Position numbers and translations under genes: made by a program
Shown: positions 23,227-31,812 of the stretch, piece by piece
Layout of the letters: each line of letters begins with the position of its first letter
How positions within the stretch are numbered: position 1 is the stretch's first letter
The notes under the pieces: generated by a model
Database searches by the model: none
Told to the model about the DNA's origin: nothing
Seen by the model: only the letters and a program-made list of their open reading frames with translations
Assembly: GCF_900100455.1 (NCBI RefSeq)
Contig: NZ_FNCV01000015.1
Span: 1 to 35,898, forward strand
From: Roseospirillum parvum
GTDB lineage: Bacteria; Pseudomonadota; Alphaproteobacteria; Rhodospirillales; Rhodospirillaceae
Length of the DNA stretch: 35,898 bases
Direction of reading: 5' to 3'

Positions 23227-24276
23227 ATGCCCCGGATTGTTGCTCCCGTGTCCCTTGCCTTCGATTCTTCTCCCGTCCATCCGGCCGACGCGGCGACAAT
23301 TGCCGCCGTCCGTCCAGCCGACGCGGCGGCGATCGCCGCCGCTGGGGCATTGCTGGCCGCCGGGCGGCTGGTCGCCTTTCCCACCGAGACGGTCTACGGC
23401 CTGGCCGCCGACGCCACCAACGACCGCGCCGTGGCGGCCATCTTCGCGGCCAAGGGGCGGCCGCGCTTCAACCCGCTGATCGTCCATCTGGCCGCCGCCG
23501 ACCAGGCCGCCGCCCTGGCCCGGGTCGACGACCGCGCGGCCCGCCTGATGGCCGCCTTCTGGCCCGGCCCGCTGACCCTGGTCCTGCCGCGCCGGCCCGA
23601 GGGACCGCTGTCGCCGCTGGTCAGCGCCGGCCTGCCGACGGTCGCCCTGAGGGTGCCGGCGGGGCCGGTGGCGGGACCGCTGATCCACGCCGCCGGGCGA
23701 CCGCTGGCGGCGCCCAGCGCCAACCGTTCGGGCTATCTGTCGCCGACCACGGCGGCCCACGTGGCGGCCGACCTCGAAATGGGCCCGGGGGCGGATCAGG
23801 TGGCCATGGTGCTGGATGGCGGGCCGACCTCGGTCGGCCTGGAAAGCACCGTGCTTGATCTCACCGGCCCCACGCCGGCCCTGTTGCGTCCCGGCGGCCT
23901 GGATCCCGATGCCCTGGCCGAGGTGCTGGGCGCCCCGGTCGCCGTCGCCGCGCCGCCGGCCGACCCCGAGGCGCCAACCGCGCCCGGCCAGTTGGCCAGC
24001 CATTACGCGCCGCGCCGCCCGTTGCGCCTGAACGCCACCGAGGCCCGCCCCGGCGAGGCGCTGCTCGGTTTTGCCGGCACCCCGGGCGCGCTGGCCGATC
24101 TGTCGCCGGCCGGCGACCTTGTGGAAGCGGCGGCCAACCTGTTCCGCCGGCTGCACGAGCTGGACGCCGGGCCACACGCCGCCCTGGCCGTCGCCCCGAT
24201 CCCCGAGCGCGGCCTGGGCATCGCCATCAACGACCGCCTGCGCCGCGCCGCCGCCCCCCGGGAGGAGACCCGATGA
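23227..24276 (+). CDS. L-threonylcarbamoyladenylate synthase, Sua5 type
   Basis: The enzyme makes threonylcarbamoyl-AMP from threonine, bicarbonate and ATP, the first step of the t6A37 modification of tRNAs that read ANN codons. The 349-residue protein has a YrdC domain (about 32-220) with FPTETVYGLAADA, KGRPRFNPLIVHL, SANRSGYLSPTTAAHV and GLESTVLDLTG, and a C-terminal Sua5 domain (about 240-345) joined by the linker APGQLASHYAPRRPLRL, so it is the long Sua5 form rather than TsaC. Residues 18-39 contain an imperfect duplication (PADAATIAAV/PADAAAIAAA). The ATG at 23227 is chosen since the upstream frame runs through the DUF3800 control region. The FAD dehydrogenase gene overlaps its stop by 4 bases. 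Confidence 0.93.
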   Translation: MPRIVAPVSLAFDSSPVHPADAATIAAVRPADAAAIAAAGALLAAGRLVAFPTETVYGLAADATNDRAVAAIFAAKGRPRFNPLIVHLAAADQAAALARVDDRAARLMAAFWPGPLTLVLPRRPEGPLSPLVSAGLPTVALRVPAGPVAGPLIHAAGRPLAAPSANRSGYLSPTTAAHVAADLEMGPGADQVAMVLDGGPTSVGLESTVLDLTGPTPALLRPGGLDPDALAEVLGAPVAVAAPPADPEAPTAPGQLASHYAPRRPLRLNATEARPGEALLGFAGTPGALADLSPAGDLVEAAANLFRRLHELDAGPHAALAVAPIPERGLGIAINDRLRRAAAPREETR

Positions 24277-25688
24277 CCCCCCAAGACCCCGCCTTCCTCG
24301 AGCGCCTGAAAGGCATCGTCGGCCCGGCCCACGTGCTGACCGAGCCGGCCGATCTCGCCCCCTTCCTGGCCGAGGAGCGCGGGCGTTACCAGGGCGCGGC
24401 GACCGTCGCCGTGCGCCCGGGGAGCACCGAGGAAGTGGCCGCCGTGGTCGCCGCCTGCGCCGAGGCCCAGGTGCCGGTGGTCCCGCAAGGGGGCAACACC
24501 GGGCTGGTCGGCGGCGCGGTCAGCGAAGCCGGCGAGGTGGTGCTCGCCCTGGGCCGCCTCAACCGCATCCGCGCCCTCGATCCGGCGGCCCACACCCTGA
24601 CCGCCGAGGCCGGCTGCATCCTGGCCGACCTGCAAGGCGCCGCCGAGGACGCCGGGCTGCTTTTTCCCTTGAGTCTGGGCGCCGAGGGCTCGTGCCAGAT
24701 CGGCGGCAACCTGGCCAGCAACGCCGGCGGCCTCAACGTGCTGCGCTACGGCACGGCGCGCGACCTGTGCCTGGGGCTCGAGGTGGTGCTGGCCGATGGC
24801 CGCATCTGGCACGGCCTCTCCGGGCTGACCAAGGACAACACCGGCTATGCCCTGAAGCACCTGTTCATCGGCGCCGAGGGGACGCTCGGCATCATCACCG
24901 CCGCCGTCCTCAAGCTGTTCCCCAGGCCCACCGAAAGCGCCACCGCCCTGCTCGCCGTGCCCGACCTCACCGCGGCGCTCGACCTGCTGGGCCGGGCCCG
25001 GGCCCGCTCCGGCGACAGTGTCTCGGCCTTCGAGGTGATGAACGGCTTCTCGCTCGAGGTGGCGGTGCGCCACCTGCCCGGCGCCCGCGCCCCGCTGGAA
25101 GAGCCCACCCCCTGGGCGGTGCTGGTCGAGCTGGCCACCTCGCGCCCCGACGCCCCGCTGCGTCCGGTGCTGGAAACCCTGCTCGAGGAAGCCTTCGAGG
25201 CCGGGCTGGTGAGCGACGGCGTGATCGCCGAAAGCCTCGACCAGCGGGCCGCCCTGTGGAACCTGCGCGAAGGCATCCCCGAGGCCCAGAAGCCGGAAGG
25301 CGGCTCCATCAAGCACGATGTCTCGCTGCCCCTGGCCGCCATTCCCGAGTTCGTCGCCGCCGCCGATGCCGCCGTCGACGCCCTGGTGCCCGGCATTCGC
25401 CCCTGCACCTTCGGCCACCTGGGCGACGGCAACCTGCACTACAACCTGAGCCAGCCGGCCGGGGCCGACAAGGACGCCTTCCTGGCCCGCTGGGAGGAGA
25501 TCAGCGCCCGGGTTCACGACCTGGTGGTCGAACGCGGCGGCTCGATCAGCGCCGAGCACGGCATCGGCCAGCTGAAGGTGGCCGAGCTGGAGCGCCTGAA
25601 ACCGGCGCTCGACATGGACCTGATGCACCGTCTGAAGAAAGCCCTCGACCCGGACCGGGTGCTCAACCCGGGCAAGGTGGTGCGCTAG
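24273..25688 (+). CDS. FAD-linked 2-hydroxyacid dehydrogenase (GlcD type)
   Basis: A 471-residue flavoprotein with a PCMH-type FAD domain (about 40-220; VPVVPQGGNTGLVGGAVS, GGNLASNAGGLNVLRYGTARD, IGAEGTLGIIT) and the C-terminal cap typical of D-2-hydroxyglutarate and D-lactate dehydrogenases (FGHLGDGNLHYNL with the metal-binding His residues, SAEHGIGQLK, DPDRVLNPGKVV). It oxidises a D-2-hydroxy acid and passes electrons on, probably to the quinone pool or an electron-transfer flavoprotein. The exact acid cannot be told; 2-hydroxyglutarate and D-lactate are the main options. It overlaps sua5 by 4 bases (ATGA) and is followed by rlmJ after 19 bases, so the three genes are likely one operon. Confidence 0.93.
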   Translation: MTPQDPAFLERLKGIVGPAHVLTEPADLAPFLAEERGRYQGAATVAVRPGSTEEVAAVVAACAEAQVPVVPQGGNTGLVGGAVSEAGEVVLALGRLNRIRALDPAAHTLTAEAGCILADLQGAAEDAGLLFPLSLGAEGSCQIGGNLASNAGGLNVLRYGTARDLCLGLEVVLADGRIWHGLSGLTKDNTGYALKHLFIGAEGTLGIITAAVLKLFPRPTESATALLAVPDLTAALDLLGRARARSGDSVSAFEVMNGFSLEVAVRHLPGARAPLEEPTPWAVLVELATSRPDAPLRPVLETLLEEAFEAGLVSDGVIAESLDQRAALWNLREGIPEAQKPEGGSIKHDVSLPLAAIPEFVAAADAAVDALVPGIRPCTFGHLGDGNLHYNLSQPAGADKDAFLARWEEISARVHDLVVERGGSISAEHGIGQLKVAELERLKPALDMDLMHRLKKALDPDRVLNPGKVVR

Positions 25689-25707
25689 GGCCTGTGGACA
25701 ACAGGCC

Positions 25708-26556
25708 ATGAACTATCGCCACGCCTACCACGCCGGCAACTTCGCCGATGTGCTGAAGCACGCCGTGGCCTGCCGCATCCAGGCCTACATGGCGGCCAAG
25801 GCCAAGCCCCTGCTGGTGCTCGACACCCACGCCGGGGCCGGAGCCTACGACCTGACCGGCCCCGAAGCCGACCGCACCGGCGAGTACCGCGACGGCATCG
25901 CCCGCCTGCTCGACCTCGACCCGGTGCCGCCGCTGCTCGACCCCTACCTGGAGCGGGTGCGCCGCCTGGGCGGCGCCCGGAACGGCGCACTGCCCGCCTA
26001 CCCGGGCTCGCCGTGGCTGCTCGCCGACGGCCTGCGCGACGGCGACCGTCTGGTCGCCTGCGAACTGGAACCCACCGCCCACCAGGACCTCGCCCACCTG
26101 ATGCGCCGCCGCGCCAACCAGCCGGGCACCGTGAAAGTCCGCGCCGACGACGGCTGGGCCGCCCTCACCTCGTTCCTGCCGCCCCCGGAACGGCGCGCCC
26201 TGGTCCTGGTCGATCCGCCCTACGAAGCCGCCGACGACTTCCCCCGCCTCGCCGAACGCTTCCTGAAAGCCCACCGCCGCTTCCCCACCGGCGTCTTCGT
26301 GCTGTGGTACCCGGTCAAACAACGCAGCCGCGTCGATGCCCTGCACGCCACCCTCAGAAACAGCGACCCCAAGAACCTGCTGATCGCCGAACTGGGCCTC
26401 TACCCCGGCGAATCCGACAGCCGACTGAACGGCTGCGGCCTGGTCATCGCCAATCCCCCCTACACCCTGGCCGACGAGCTGACCGAAACCCTGCCCCTGC
26501 TCAACACCAGACTGACCAAAACCACCACCGGCACCCACCACCTCATAACCCTCTGA
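25708..26556 (+). CDS. rlmJ: 23S rRNA (adenine-2030-N6)-methyltransferase RlmJ
   Basis: RlmJ methylates A2030 of 23S rRNA using SAM. The 282-residue protein starts MNYRHAYHAGNFADVLKHAV, the unmistakable family N-terminus, has the SAM-binding DTHAGAGAYDL (about 39-49) and the catalytic DPPY at 169-172, then VFVLWYPVK and NGCGLVIANPPYTL. Length matches E. coli RlmJ (280). Modification is not essential in E. coli. Its TGA stop forms one end of the 260-bp inverted repeat at 26554-26815. Confidence 0.95.
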   Translation: MNYRHAYHAGNFADVLKHAVACRIQAYMAAKAKPLLVLDTHAGAGAYDLTGPEADRTGEYRDGIARLLDLDPVPPLLDPYLERVRRLGGARNGALPAYPGSPWLLADGLRDGDRLVACELEPTAHQDLAHLMRRRANQPGTVKVRADDGWAALTSFLPPPERRALVLVDPPYEAADDFPRLAERFLKAHRRFPTGVFVLWYPVKQRSRVDALHATLRNSDPKNLLIAELGLYPGESDSRLNGCGLVIANPPYTLADELTETLPLLNTRLTKTTTGTHHLITL

Positions 26557-26815
26557 CCCCAAGGCCCCCATCGGCCGAGGTGCCGTGGTCCACGCCAAGG
26601 GGGCGCTGCCCCCTTGGAACCCCCGCCGGGGGGACCAGGGGCCCCCCCGGACCCCCGCCGTGACTTAAAAACCCGCCAGGGGGGGCAAGCCCCCCTGGCG
26701 GGTTTTTGACTCATGGTGGGGTCTGGGGAGGCCCCCGGCCTCCCCAGCGGGGTTCAAAGGGGCAGCGCCCCTTTGCATGGGCCACGGCACCCCGGCCGAT
26801 GGGGCCTTGGGGTCA
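26554..26815. repeat. 260-bp inverted repeat spanning two convergent stop codons
   Basis: The outer arms at 26554-26588 and 26782-26815 match inversely with one mismatch and one single-base gap. They begin with the TGA of rlmJ and end with the TGA of chvI read on the other strand. Inside are two inverted copies of a GC-rich palindromic element (26596-26650 and 26722-26776), each with a GGGGCGCTGCCCC-type hairpin followed by GAACCCC, and at the centre a terminator. The whole could extrude as a large cruciform or form a very long RNA stem on either transcript. Confidence 0.85.
26667..26707. terminator. Bidirectional intrinsic terminator
   Basis: AAAAACCCGCCAGGGGGG (26667-26684) and its exact complement (26690-26707) enclose a five-base loop. 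With A5 on one side and T5 on the other, the 18-bp stem terminates both rlmJ and chvI transcripts. It is one of the strongest terminators in the window. Confidence 0.92.
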
Positions 26816-27514
26816 GGGGTTTTTGTAGCGGTAGCCGACGCCGTAGAGGGTTTCGATTTGTTGGAATTCGGGGTCGGCTTCGCGGAATTTGCGGCGCAGG
26901 CGTTTGATGTGGCTATCGATGGTTCGGTCATCGACGTAGACGCCGTCGCCGTAGGCGGCGCCGATCAGGGCGTCGCGGCTTTTGACGTGGCCTGGGTGTT
27001 GGACGAGGTTTTGCAGGATCAGGTATTCAGTTACCGTCAGGTTGACCGGTTTGTCGTCCCATCGGCAGAGGTGCTGGGCCGGGTCGAGGACCAGTCGGCC
27101 GCGTTCGATGAGGCGGGGCGTGGTGCCATCGGTGGGGGCTTCCAGGCGGCGCAGCAGGGTGCGAATGCGTTCGATCAAGAGGCGTTGGCTGAACGGTTTC
27201 CTGATGTAGTCGTCGGCCCCCATCCGGAGGCCCATCAGCTCGTCCACCTCGTCGTCTTTCGAGGTCAGGAAGATGACCGGCAGTTCGCGCAGGCGGTCGG
27301 GGCCCTGGCGCAGGCGCTGGAGCAGTTCCATGCCGTCCATGCGGGGCATCTTGATGTCGAGCACGGCGAGGTCGGCCGGGTGCTGTTCCAGGGCATCGAG
27401 GGCGGCCAGCCCGTCCGGGTAGGTGGTGACGGTGAAGCCTTCGGCTTCCAGGGCCATGGTCACCGAGGTCAGGATGTTCTGGTCGTCGTCGACCAGCACG
27501 ATGGTGGCGGACAC
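26813..27514 (-). CDS. chvI: Response regulator ChvI
   Basis: A 233-residue OmpR-family regulator: receiver domain (about 4-118) with the acidic pair in LVDDD, phospho-acceptor Asp53 ([11 protein letters not shown]), Thr84 and Lys106 (IRKPF), and a winged-helix DNA-binding domain (about 140-230: [53 protein letters not shown]). It matches ChvI, the regulator of envelope stress, acid response and symbiosis/virulence genes in alphaproteobacteria. The start is GTG at 27514 with GGGAGG 9 bases upstream. The gene for its sensor kinase ChvG, often next in line, is not in the window: chvI ends at a terminator facing rlmJ. The divergent PEP carboxykinase gene supports the assignment. Confidence 0.92.
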   Translation of the reverse strand: MSATIVLVDDDQNILTSVTMALEAEGFTVTTYPDGLAALDALEQHPADLAVLDIKMPRMDGMELLQRLRQGPDRLRELPVIFLTSKDDEVDELMGLRMGADDYIRKPFSQRLLIERIRTLLRRLEAPTDGTTPRLIERGRLVLDPAQHLCRWDDKPVNLTVTEYLILQNLVQHPGHVKSRDALIGAAYGDGVYVDDRTIDSHIKRLRRKFREADPEFQQIETLYGVGYRYKNP

Positions 27515-27596
27515 GGGTTTGGGCCTCCCTCTGGGTTCGCTGTGCCGGATGCCAGGATTGCCGGTGGAATGTGGCGAAAGGGCGGTGGCGGCGCGG

Positions 27597-28097
27597 CTAC
27601 TCGGTGGCTGGCTTTGGGGCTGGGCTTTGGGTGCTCGGCGCTGCCATCGCGCCGGGGCCGGCCACCGGAACCTCGATGTCGACCGTGCCGCCGTGCTCGA
27701 AGGTGAGGGAGAGCGGTATCAGGCTACCTTCCTTCAGCGGGGCCTTGAGGTCGATCAGCATGACGTGCAGGCCGCCCGGCTTGAGCGCCGTGGTGCTGCC
27801 GGCCGGGATTTCCATGAAGGGCACGGCGCGCATGCGCATCACGCCGTTGTCGTGGATGTGGGTGTGCAACTCGACCACCTCGGCCACCGGCGAGGCGGCG
27901 GCGATCAGGCGGTCGGCGTCTCCGCTGCTGATGAGCTGCATGAACACCCCGCCGGCGCGGGCCATGCCGGCGCTGGCCCGGGCCCATGGCTGCTCGACGC
28001 GGGGTGGTGGCTCGGCGGCGGCCGGAGTGGCGAGCCCAACCGGGGCGGCGAGGCCAACGAGCAGGAGGCAGGCAACCAAAAGGCTGCGTGGGGGCAT
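27597..28097 (-). CDS. Periplasmic copper chaperone PCu(A)C
   Basis: A 166-residue exported protein (signal peptide with cleavage near ATPAAAE, residue 28) that delivers Cu(I) to the Cu-A or Cu-B centre of cytochrome c oxidases. The full metal motif is present: H78-X10-M89-X21-H111-X-M113. The C-terminal tail is Pro/Ala-rich without the Met/His-rich metal tail found in some relatives. The ATG at 28097 has CAGGAG 8 bases upstream. It lies 82 bases before chvI on the same strand and may share a transcript with it, which would be unusual; no terminator is visible between them. Copper delivery to oxidase would matter during aerobic growth. Confidence 0.9.
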   Translation of the reverse strand: MPPRSLLVACLLLVGLAAPVGLATPAAAEPPPRVEQPWARASAGMARAGGVFMQLISSGDADRLIAAASPVAEVVELHTHIHDNGVMRMRAVPFMEIPAGSTTALKPGGLHVMLIDLKAPLKEGSLIPLSLTFEHGGTVDIEVPVAGPGAMAAPSTQSPAPKPATE

Positions 28098-28164
28098 GAT
28101 GTGAACTCCTGTTGGGCGAAAGGGACTCGGTTCGCTCGAACACGGGATTATCGGGACGGGGCGC

Positions 28165-28183
28165 GGGGCGCTGCCCCCAAGGG
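28165..28183. repeat. Fragment of the GC-rich palindromic repeat
   Basis: GGGGCGCTGCCCCCAAGGG is the hairpin core of the repeat family found at 26596, 26722 and 35687, without the rest of the element. It lies in the 329-base gap between the copper chaperone and PEP carboxykinase genes, which otherwise shows only the promoter at 28332-28360. Confidence 0.45.
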
Positions 28184-28331
28184 TCGGCTTTGGCGGGGGG
28201 CGGCGTCAAGCTCCTCAACCTGCGGTCAAAGGTCCCGGGCGTTGCCCCACGTCCCGGGAGTTGATCGGGGGGGCGAAAGCGGAATCCGGTGACAGCCGGG
28301 TGTCATTGTCAATCCGCAAGGTCTGGAGCGG

Positions 28332-28360
28332 TTGTCGGTCCTGGACAGGCTCTCTATGTT
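28332..28360 (+). promoter_or_regulatory. Promoter of the PEP carboxykinase gene
   Basis: TTGTCG, 17 bases and TATGTT, ending 66 bases before the start codon. In other alphaproteobacteria this divergent region is a target of carbon-source and ChvI control; no specific operator is recognised here. Confidence 0.6.
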
Positions 28361-28426
28361 GGAGTCGTCAAGCCACCGTCGCCCGCCGCCCAGCCCCCTT
28401 CAAGGCGGCCCCAAGGAGGAGTTTCG

Positions 28427-30253
28427 ATGCCCGACGTGCCGACCAACCACCGCGATCTTCTGGACTGGGTCGAGAAGATGACCGCCCTGTGCAAGCCGGA
28501 CCGGGTCCACTGGTGCGACGGCTCCCAGCAGGAGTACGACGCCCTGTGCCAGGAACTGGTCGACAACGGCACCTTCATCCGCCTGAACGAGGCCAAGAAG
28601 CCCAACAGCTATCTGTGCCGCTCCGACCCCTCCGACGTGGCCCGGGTGGAGGATCGCACCTTCATCTGCTCCAAGGAGAAGAAGGACGCCGGCCCGACCA
28701 ACAACTGGGTCGCCCCGGACGAGATGCGCGCCACCATGAACGGCCTGTTCGACGGCTGCATGAAGGGGCGCACCATGTATGTGATCCCCTTCTCCATGGG
28801 CCCGCTGGGCAGCCCCATCGCCCACATCGGGGTGGAGCTGACCGACAGCGCCTATGTGGCGGTGAACATGCGCATCATGACCCGCATGGGCCAGAAGGTG
28901 CTCGACGTGCTGGGTGACGAGGGGCGCTTCATCCCCTGCATGCACACCGTCGGCAAGCCGCTGGCCCCGGGCGAGGCCGATGTGCCCTGGCCGTGCAACG
29001 ACACCAAGTACATCGTCCACTACCCGGACACCTACGAGATCTGGTCCTACGGCTCGGGCTATGGCGGCAACGCCCTGCTCGGCAAGAAGTGCTTCGCGCT
29101 GCGCATCGCCTCGGTGATGGCGCGCGACGAGGGCTGGCTGGCCGAGCACATGCTGATCCTGGGGGTGAAGAACCCGGCCGGCGAGAAGGCCTACGTCTGC
29201 GGCGCCTTCCCCTCGGCCTGCGGCAAGACCAACTTCGCCATGCTCATCCCGCCCGAGGGTTACGAGGGCTGGGAAGTGACCACCATCGGCGACGACATCG
29301 CCTGGATCAAGCAGGGGCCGGACGGCACCCTCAGGGCGATCAATCCCGAGTACGGCTATTTCGGCGTCGCCCCGGGGACCTCGGAGAAGACCAACCCCAA
29401 CGCCATGGCGGCGCTGTCGAAAAACAGCATCTTCACCAACGTCGCCCTGACCGACGATGGCGACGTCTGGTGGGAGGGCATGACCGACACCCCGCCCGAC
29501 CACCTGATCGACTGGAAGGGCCAGGACTGGACCCCCGACTGTGGCCGTCCGTCGTCGCATCCCAACGCCCGCTTCACCGCCCCGGCGGGTCAGGCGCCGT
29601 CCATCGATCCGGCCTGGGAGGACCCGGCCGGGGTGCCGGTGTCGGCCTTCCTGTTCGGCGGCCGGGTGGCCTCCAACTTCCCGCTGGTCTTCGAGTCCCG
29701 CGATTGGGAGCACGGCGTCTATCTGGCCGCCACCATGGGCTCGGAAATGACCGCCGCGGCCAAGGGCAAGATCGGCCAGATGCGCCGCGACCCCTTCGCC
29801 ATGCTGCCCTTCTGCGGCTACAACATGGCCGACTACTGGCAGCACTGGCTGGACATGGGCAAGGAGCTGGGGGCGGGCAACGCGCCGCGCATCTACCGCG
29901 TCAACTGGTTCCGCAAGGACGAGGAAGGGCGCTTCATCTGGCCCGGCTTCAGCGAGAACATGCGGGCCCTGGAGTGGATCTTCGAGCGTGTCCACGGCCG
30001 TGCCGAGGCCCGGGAAAGCCCGCTCGGCCTGGAGCCGCGCTACGAGGACCTGAACTGGCAGGGGCTGGACTTCCCCAAGGCCACCTTCCAGGACCTGATG
30101 GCGGTCGACCGGGCGATCAACCTGGCCGAGGCGGAAAGCCAGCAGGAACTGTTCGACCGCTTCGGCGATCACCTGCCCCAAGAGGTGGTCGCCCAGCGCG
30201 ACGCCTTGAAGAGCCGCCTGGAAAACGCCCCGGAGCGCTGGGAAGACCGCTGA
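28427..30253 (+). CDS. pckG: Phosphoenolpyruvate carboxykinase, GTP-type
   Basis: The enzyme converts oxaloacetate and GTP to phosphoenolpyruvate, the entry to gluconeogenesis. The 608-residue protein is the GTP class: the kinase loop is [10 protein letters not shown] (259-268) with the reactive Cys265 that ATP-type enzymes lack, preceded by [22 protein letters not shown]. The C-terminal [23 protein letters not shown] is also class-specific. Chromosomal pck genes next to chvI in rhizobia and relatives are the ATP type, so this locus keeps the position but not the enzyme class. AAGGAGGAG lies 7 bases before the ATG. A strong terminator (30294-30322) follows. Confidence 0.95.
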   Translation: MPDVPTNHRDLLDWVEKMTALCKPDRVHWCDGSQQEYDALCQELVDNGTFIRLNEAKKPNSYLCRSDPSDVARVEDRTFICSKEKKDAGPTNNWVAPDEMRATMNGLFDGCMKGRTMYVIPFSMGPLGSPIAHIGVELTDSAYVAVNMRIMTRMGQKVLDVLGDEGRFIPCMHTVGKPLAPGEADVPWPCNDTKYIVHYPDTYEIWSYGSGYGGNALLGKKCFALRIASVMARDEGWLAEHMLILGVKNPAGEKAYVCGAFPSACGKTNFAMLIPPEGYEGWEVTTIGDDIAWIKQGPDGTLRAINPEYGYFGVAPGTSEKTNPNAMAALSKNSIFTNVALTDDGDVWWEGMTDTPPDHLIDWKGQDWTPDCGRPSSHPNARFTAPAGQAPSIDPAWEDPAGVPVSAFLFGGRVASNFPLVFESRDWEHGVYLAATMGSEMTAAAKGKIGQMRRDPFAMLPFCGYNMADYWQHWLDMGKELGAGNAPRIYRVNWFRKDEEGRFIWPGFSENMRALEWIFERVHGRAEARESPLGLEPRYEDLNWQGLDFPKATFQDLMAVDRAINLAEAESQQELFDRFGDHLPQEVVAQRDALKSRLENAPERWEDR

Positions 30254-30293
30254 GCCGGTCGTCTCCAAGGGCTGCGCCAGCCTGAGCGACGTC

Positions 30294-30322
30294 AAAGGGG
30301 GGCACTGGTTGCCCCCCTTTTT
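30294..30322 (+). terminator. Terminator after pckG
   Basis: AAAGGGGGGC and GCCCCCCTTT form a 10-bp perfect stem with a 7-base loop and a run of five Ts (30318-30322). It lies 41 bases after the stop codon. Confidence 0.92.
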
Positions 30323-30349
30323 CTGTGCGGGGCGAGCGGGAAAAAGGGG

Positions 30350-30826
30350 TCAGTCCCCCTGCCAGTTGCGCCGGCCGGCCTCGGTGCTGTCCGGCAGATT
30401 CTTTTCCCACTGCTCCAGCGCCCTCAGGGAGTAGGCGAGGTACAGCTTGCCGTCGATGATCCGGAAGGCGCGGGGGTCGACCGTGGCGGTGTAGCCCTTG
30501 GACACCGCCAGGGCGCAGAAGCCGCCGTACTGCGGCGCGTAGTGCTCGGGCTGGGCGGCGAACAGGTCGCGGTGGTCGGGCGTGGCGAAGCGCCAGATGG
30601 CGCCGTTCCATTCGAGGGTGATGGCGGGGTCGCCCATTTCCGGTTTGCCGTCGGTGAAATAGGCCACCGGGTCGTACCCCTCGATGGCCACCCCTTCCAG
30701 CACCTGCGAGGTGTTGACGCTGCCGGCGCCGGGCATGTCGCCGGCCCGCGCCGGGCCGGGGACGGCCAGGGCTCCGGCCAACAGCAGGGCGAGCAGCAGG
30801 GCGAGGACGGGCAGGACGCGGGGCAT
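30350..30826 (-). CDS. Exported YHS-domain protein
   Basis: A 158-residue protein with a signal peptide (hydrophobic about 5-22, cleavage near ARAG, residue 29) and a YHS-like domain: GVAIEGYDPVAYFTDGKPEMGDPAITLEWNGAIWRFATPDHRDLFAAQPEHYAPQYGGFCALAVSKG. The family is small and periplasmic; some members are thought to bind metal or heme, but no function is established. The ATG at 30826 is chosen because it begins the signal peptide; the longer frame upstream has no ribosome binding site. It is 91 bases after the BASS transporter gene on the same strand. Confidence 0.85.
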   Translation of the reverse strand: MPRVLPVLALLLALLLAGALAVPGPARAGDMPGAGSVNTSQVLEGVAIEGYDPVAYFTDGKPEMGDPAITLEWNGAIWRFATPDHRDLFAAQPEHYAPQYGGFCALAVSKGYTATVDPRAFRIIDGKLYLAYSLRALEQWEKNLPDSTEAGRRNWQGD

Positions 30827-30917
30827 GGGGTTCCGTGCGGTCGAAGGGGGCAGCCAGGATATTGACTGTGCCCCCAAGGCCGCCGCGCCGCCAACTGACA
30901 ATCGCGTGAGGCGCGCC

Positions 30918-31781
30918 CTACTGGCTGGCCGGCCGCAGGCCCTTGGCGCGGCTCCAGGCGATCAGGGCGGCGGCCGACAGGTTCATCAGCAGGGCATAGA
31001 TGATCGCCGGCACCATCACCGCCGGCGTGCCGAGCACGCTGATGGCGATGAAAATGGCCAGGGCGGCGTTCTGCAGGCCGCATTCCATGCTGATCGCCAC
31101 CCCATCGGCCCGGCCCAGCGACAGCAGGCGGGCGCTGATCAGGCCCAGCGCCATGGTGCCGATGTTCAGCGCCCCCACATAGGGCCCGATCTCGGCGAAG
31201 TGGGCGACCATGGTGTGGCGCTGGCTCCAGAAGGCGCCGACCACGATGAGGGCGAAAATGCCGGTCGACAGGTGACGGGTCAGCGGGCGCAGGCGCCGCG
31301 CCAGCTCGCCCCAGCGGTGGTTCAGCCCCATGCCGAGCAGGATGGGCAGGGCGGTGACGACGACCACGCTGCCGATGATGCGGCCCATGGGCAGTTGGAT
31401 GGCCGCCGCCTCGCCGCCCAGCAGCAGCTCCTGCGACAGGCCCAGCACCAGCGGGATGGTGACGATCCCGGCCAGGCTGGAAATGGCGGTCATGGAGACC
31501 GACAGCGCCGTGTTGCCGCCGGCCAGCAGGGTCAGAAGGTTCGAGGTGATGCCCCCCGGACAGGCGGCCAGCACCATGATGCCCAAGGCGAACTCGGGGC
31601 GGCCGGGGAAGGCCAACACCAGGGCGGCGCCGACCAGCGGCAGCAGGATCAACTGATTGGCCAGTCCCAGGCCAAGCCCGCGCGGGTTGCGGAAGACGCG
31701 GCCGAAGTCGCCCACCGTCAGGCCCAGGCCGATCGAGAACATGATGAAGGCAAGGCCCACCGGCAGCAGCGCTTCAGCCAT
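30918..31781 (-). CDS. BASS-family sodium-coupled transporter
   Basis: A 287-residue membrane protein with about nine hydrophobic segments. The family motif ACPGGITSNLLTLLAGGNTALSVSMTAISS is present around residues 73-102, where the sodium sites lie in bile-acid sodium symporter structures; the second half has the matching ECGLQNAALAIFIAISVLG crossover. Bacterial members carry organic anions such as pantoate, pyruvate or bile acids with Na+; the substrate here is unknown. It starts 31 bases after menA ends and is likely part of the same minus-strand operon. Confidence 0.9.
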   Translation of the reverse strand: MAEALLPVGLAFIMFSIGLGLTVGDFGRVFRNPRGLGLGLANQLILLPLVGAALVLAFPGRPEFALGIMVLAACPGGITSNLLTLLAGGNTALSVSMTAISSLAGIVTIPLVLGLSQELLLGGEAAAIQLPMGRIIGSVVVVTALPILLGMGLNHRWGELARRLRPLTRHLSTGIFALIVVGAFWSQRHTMVAHFAEIGPYVGALNIGTMALGLISARLLSLGRADGVAISMECGLQNAALAIFIAISVLGTPAVMVPAIIYALLMNLSAAALIAWSRAKGLRPASQ

Positions 31782-31812
31782 CAGGGGTCGTCTCCGTCGG
31801 AAAAGGGAGGGC

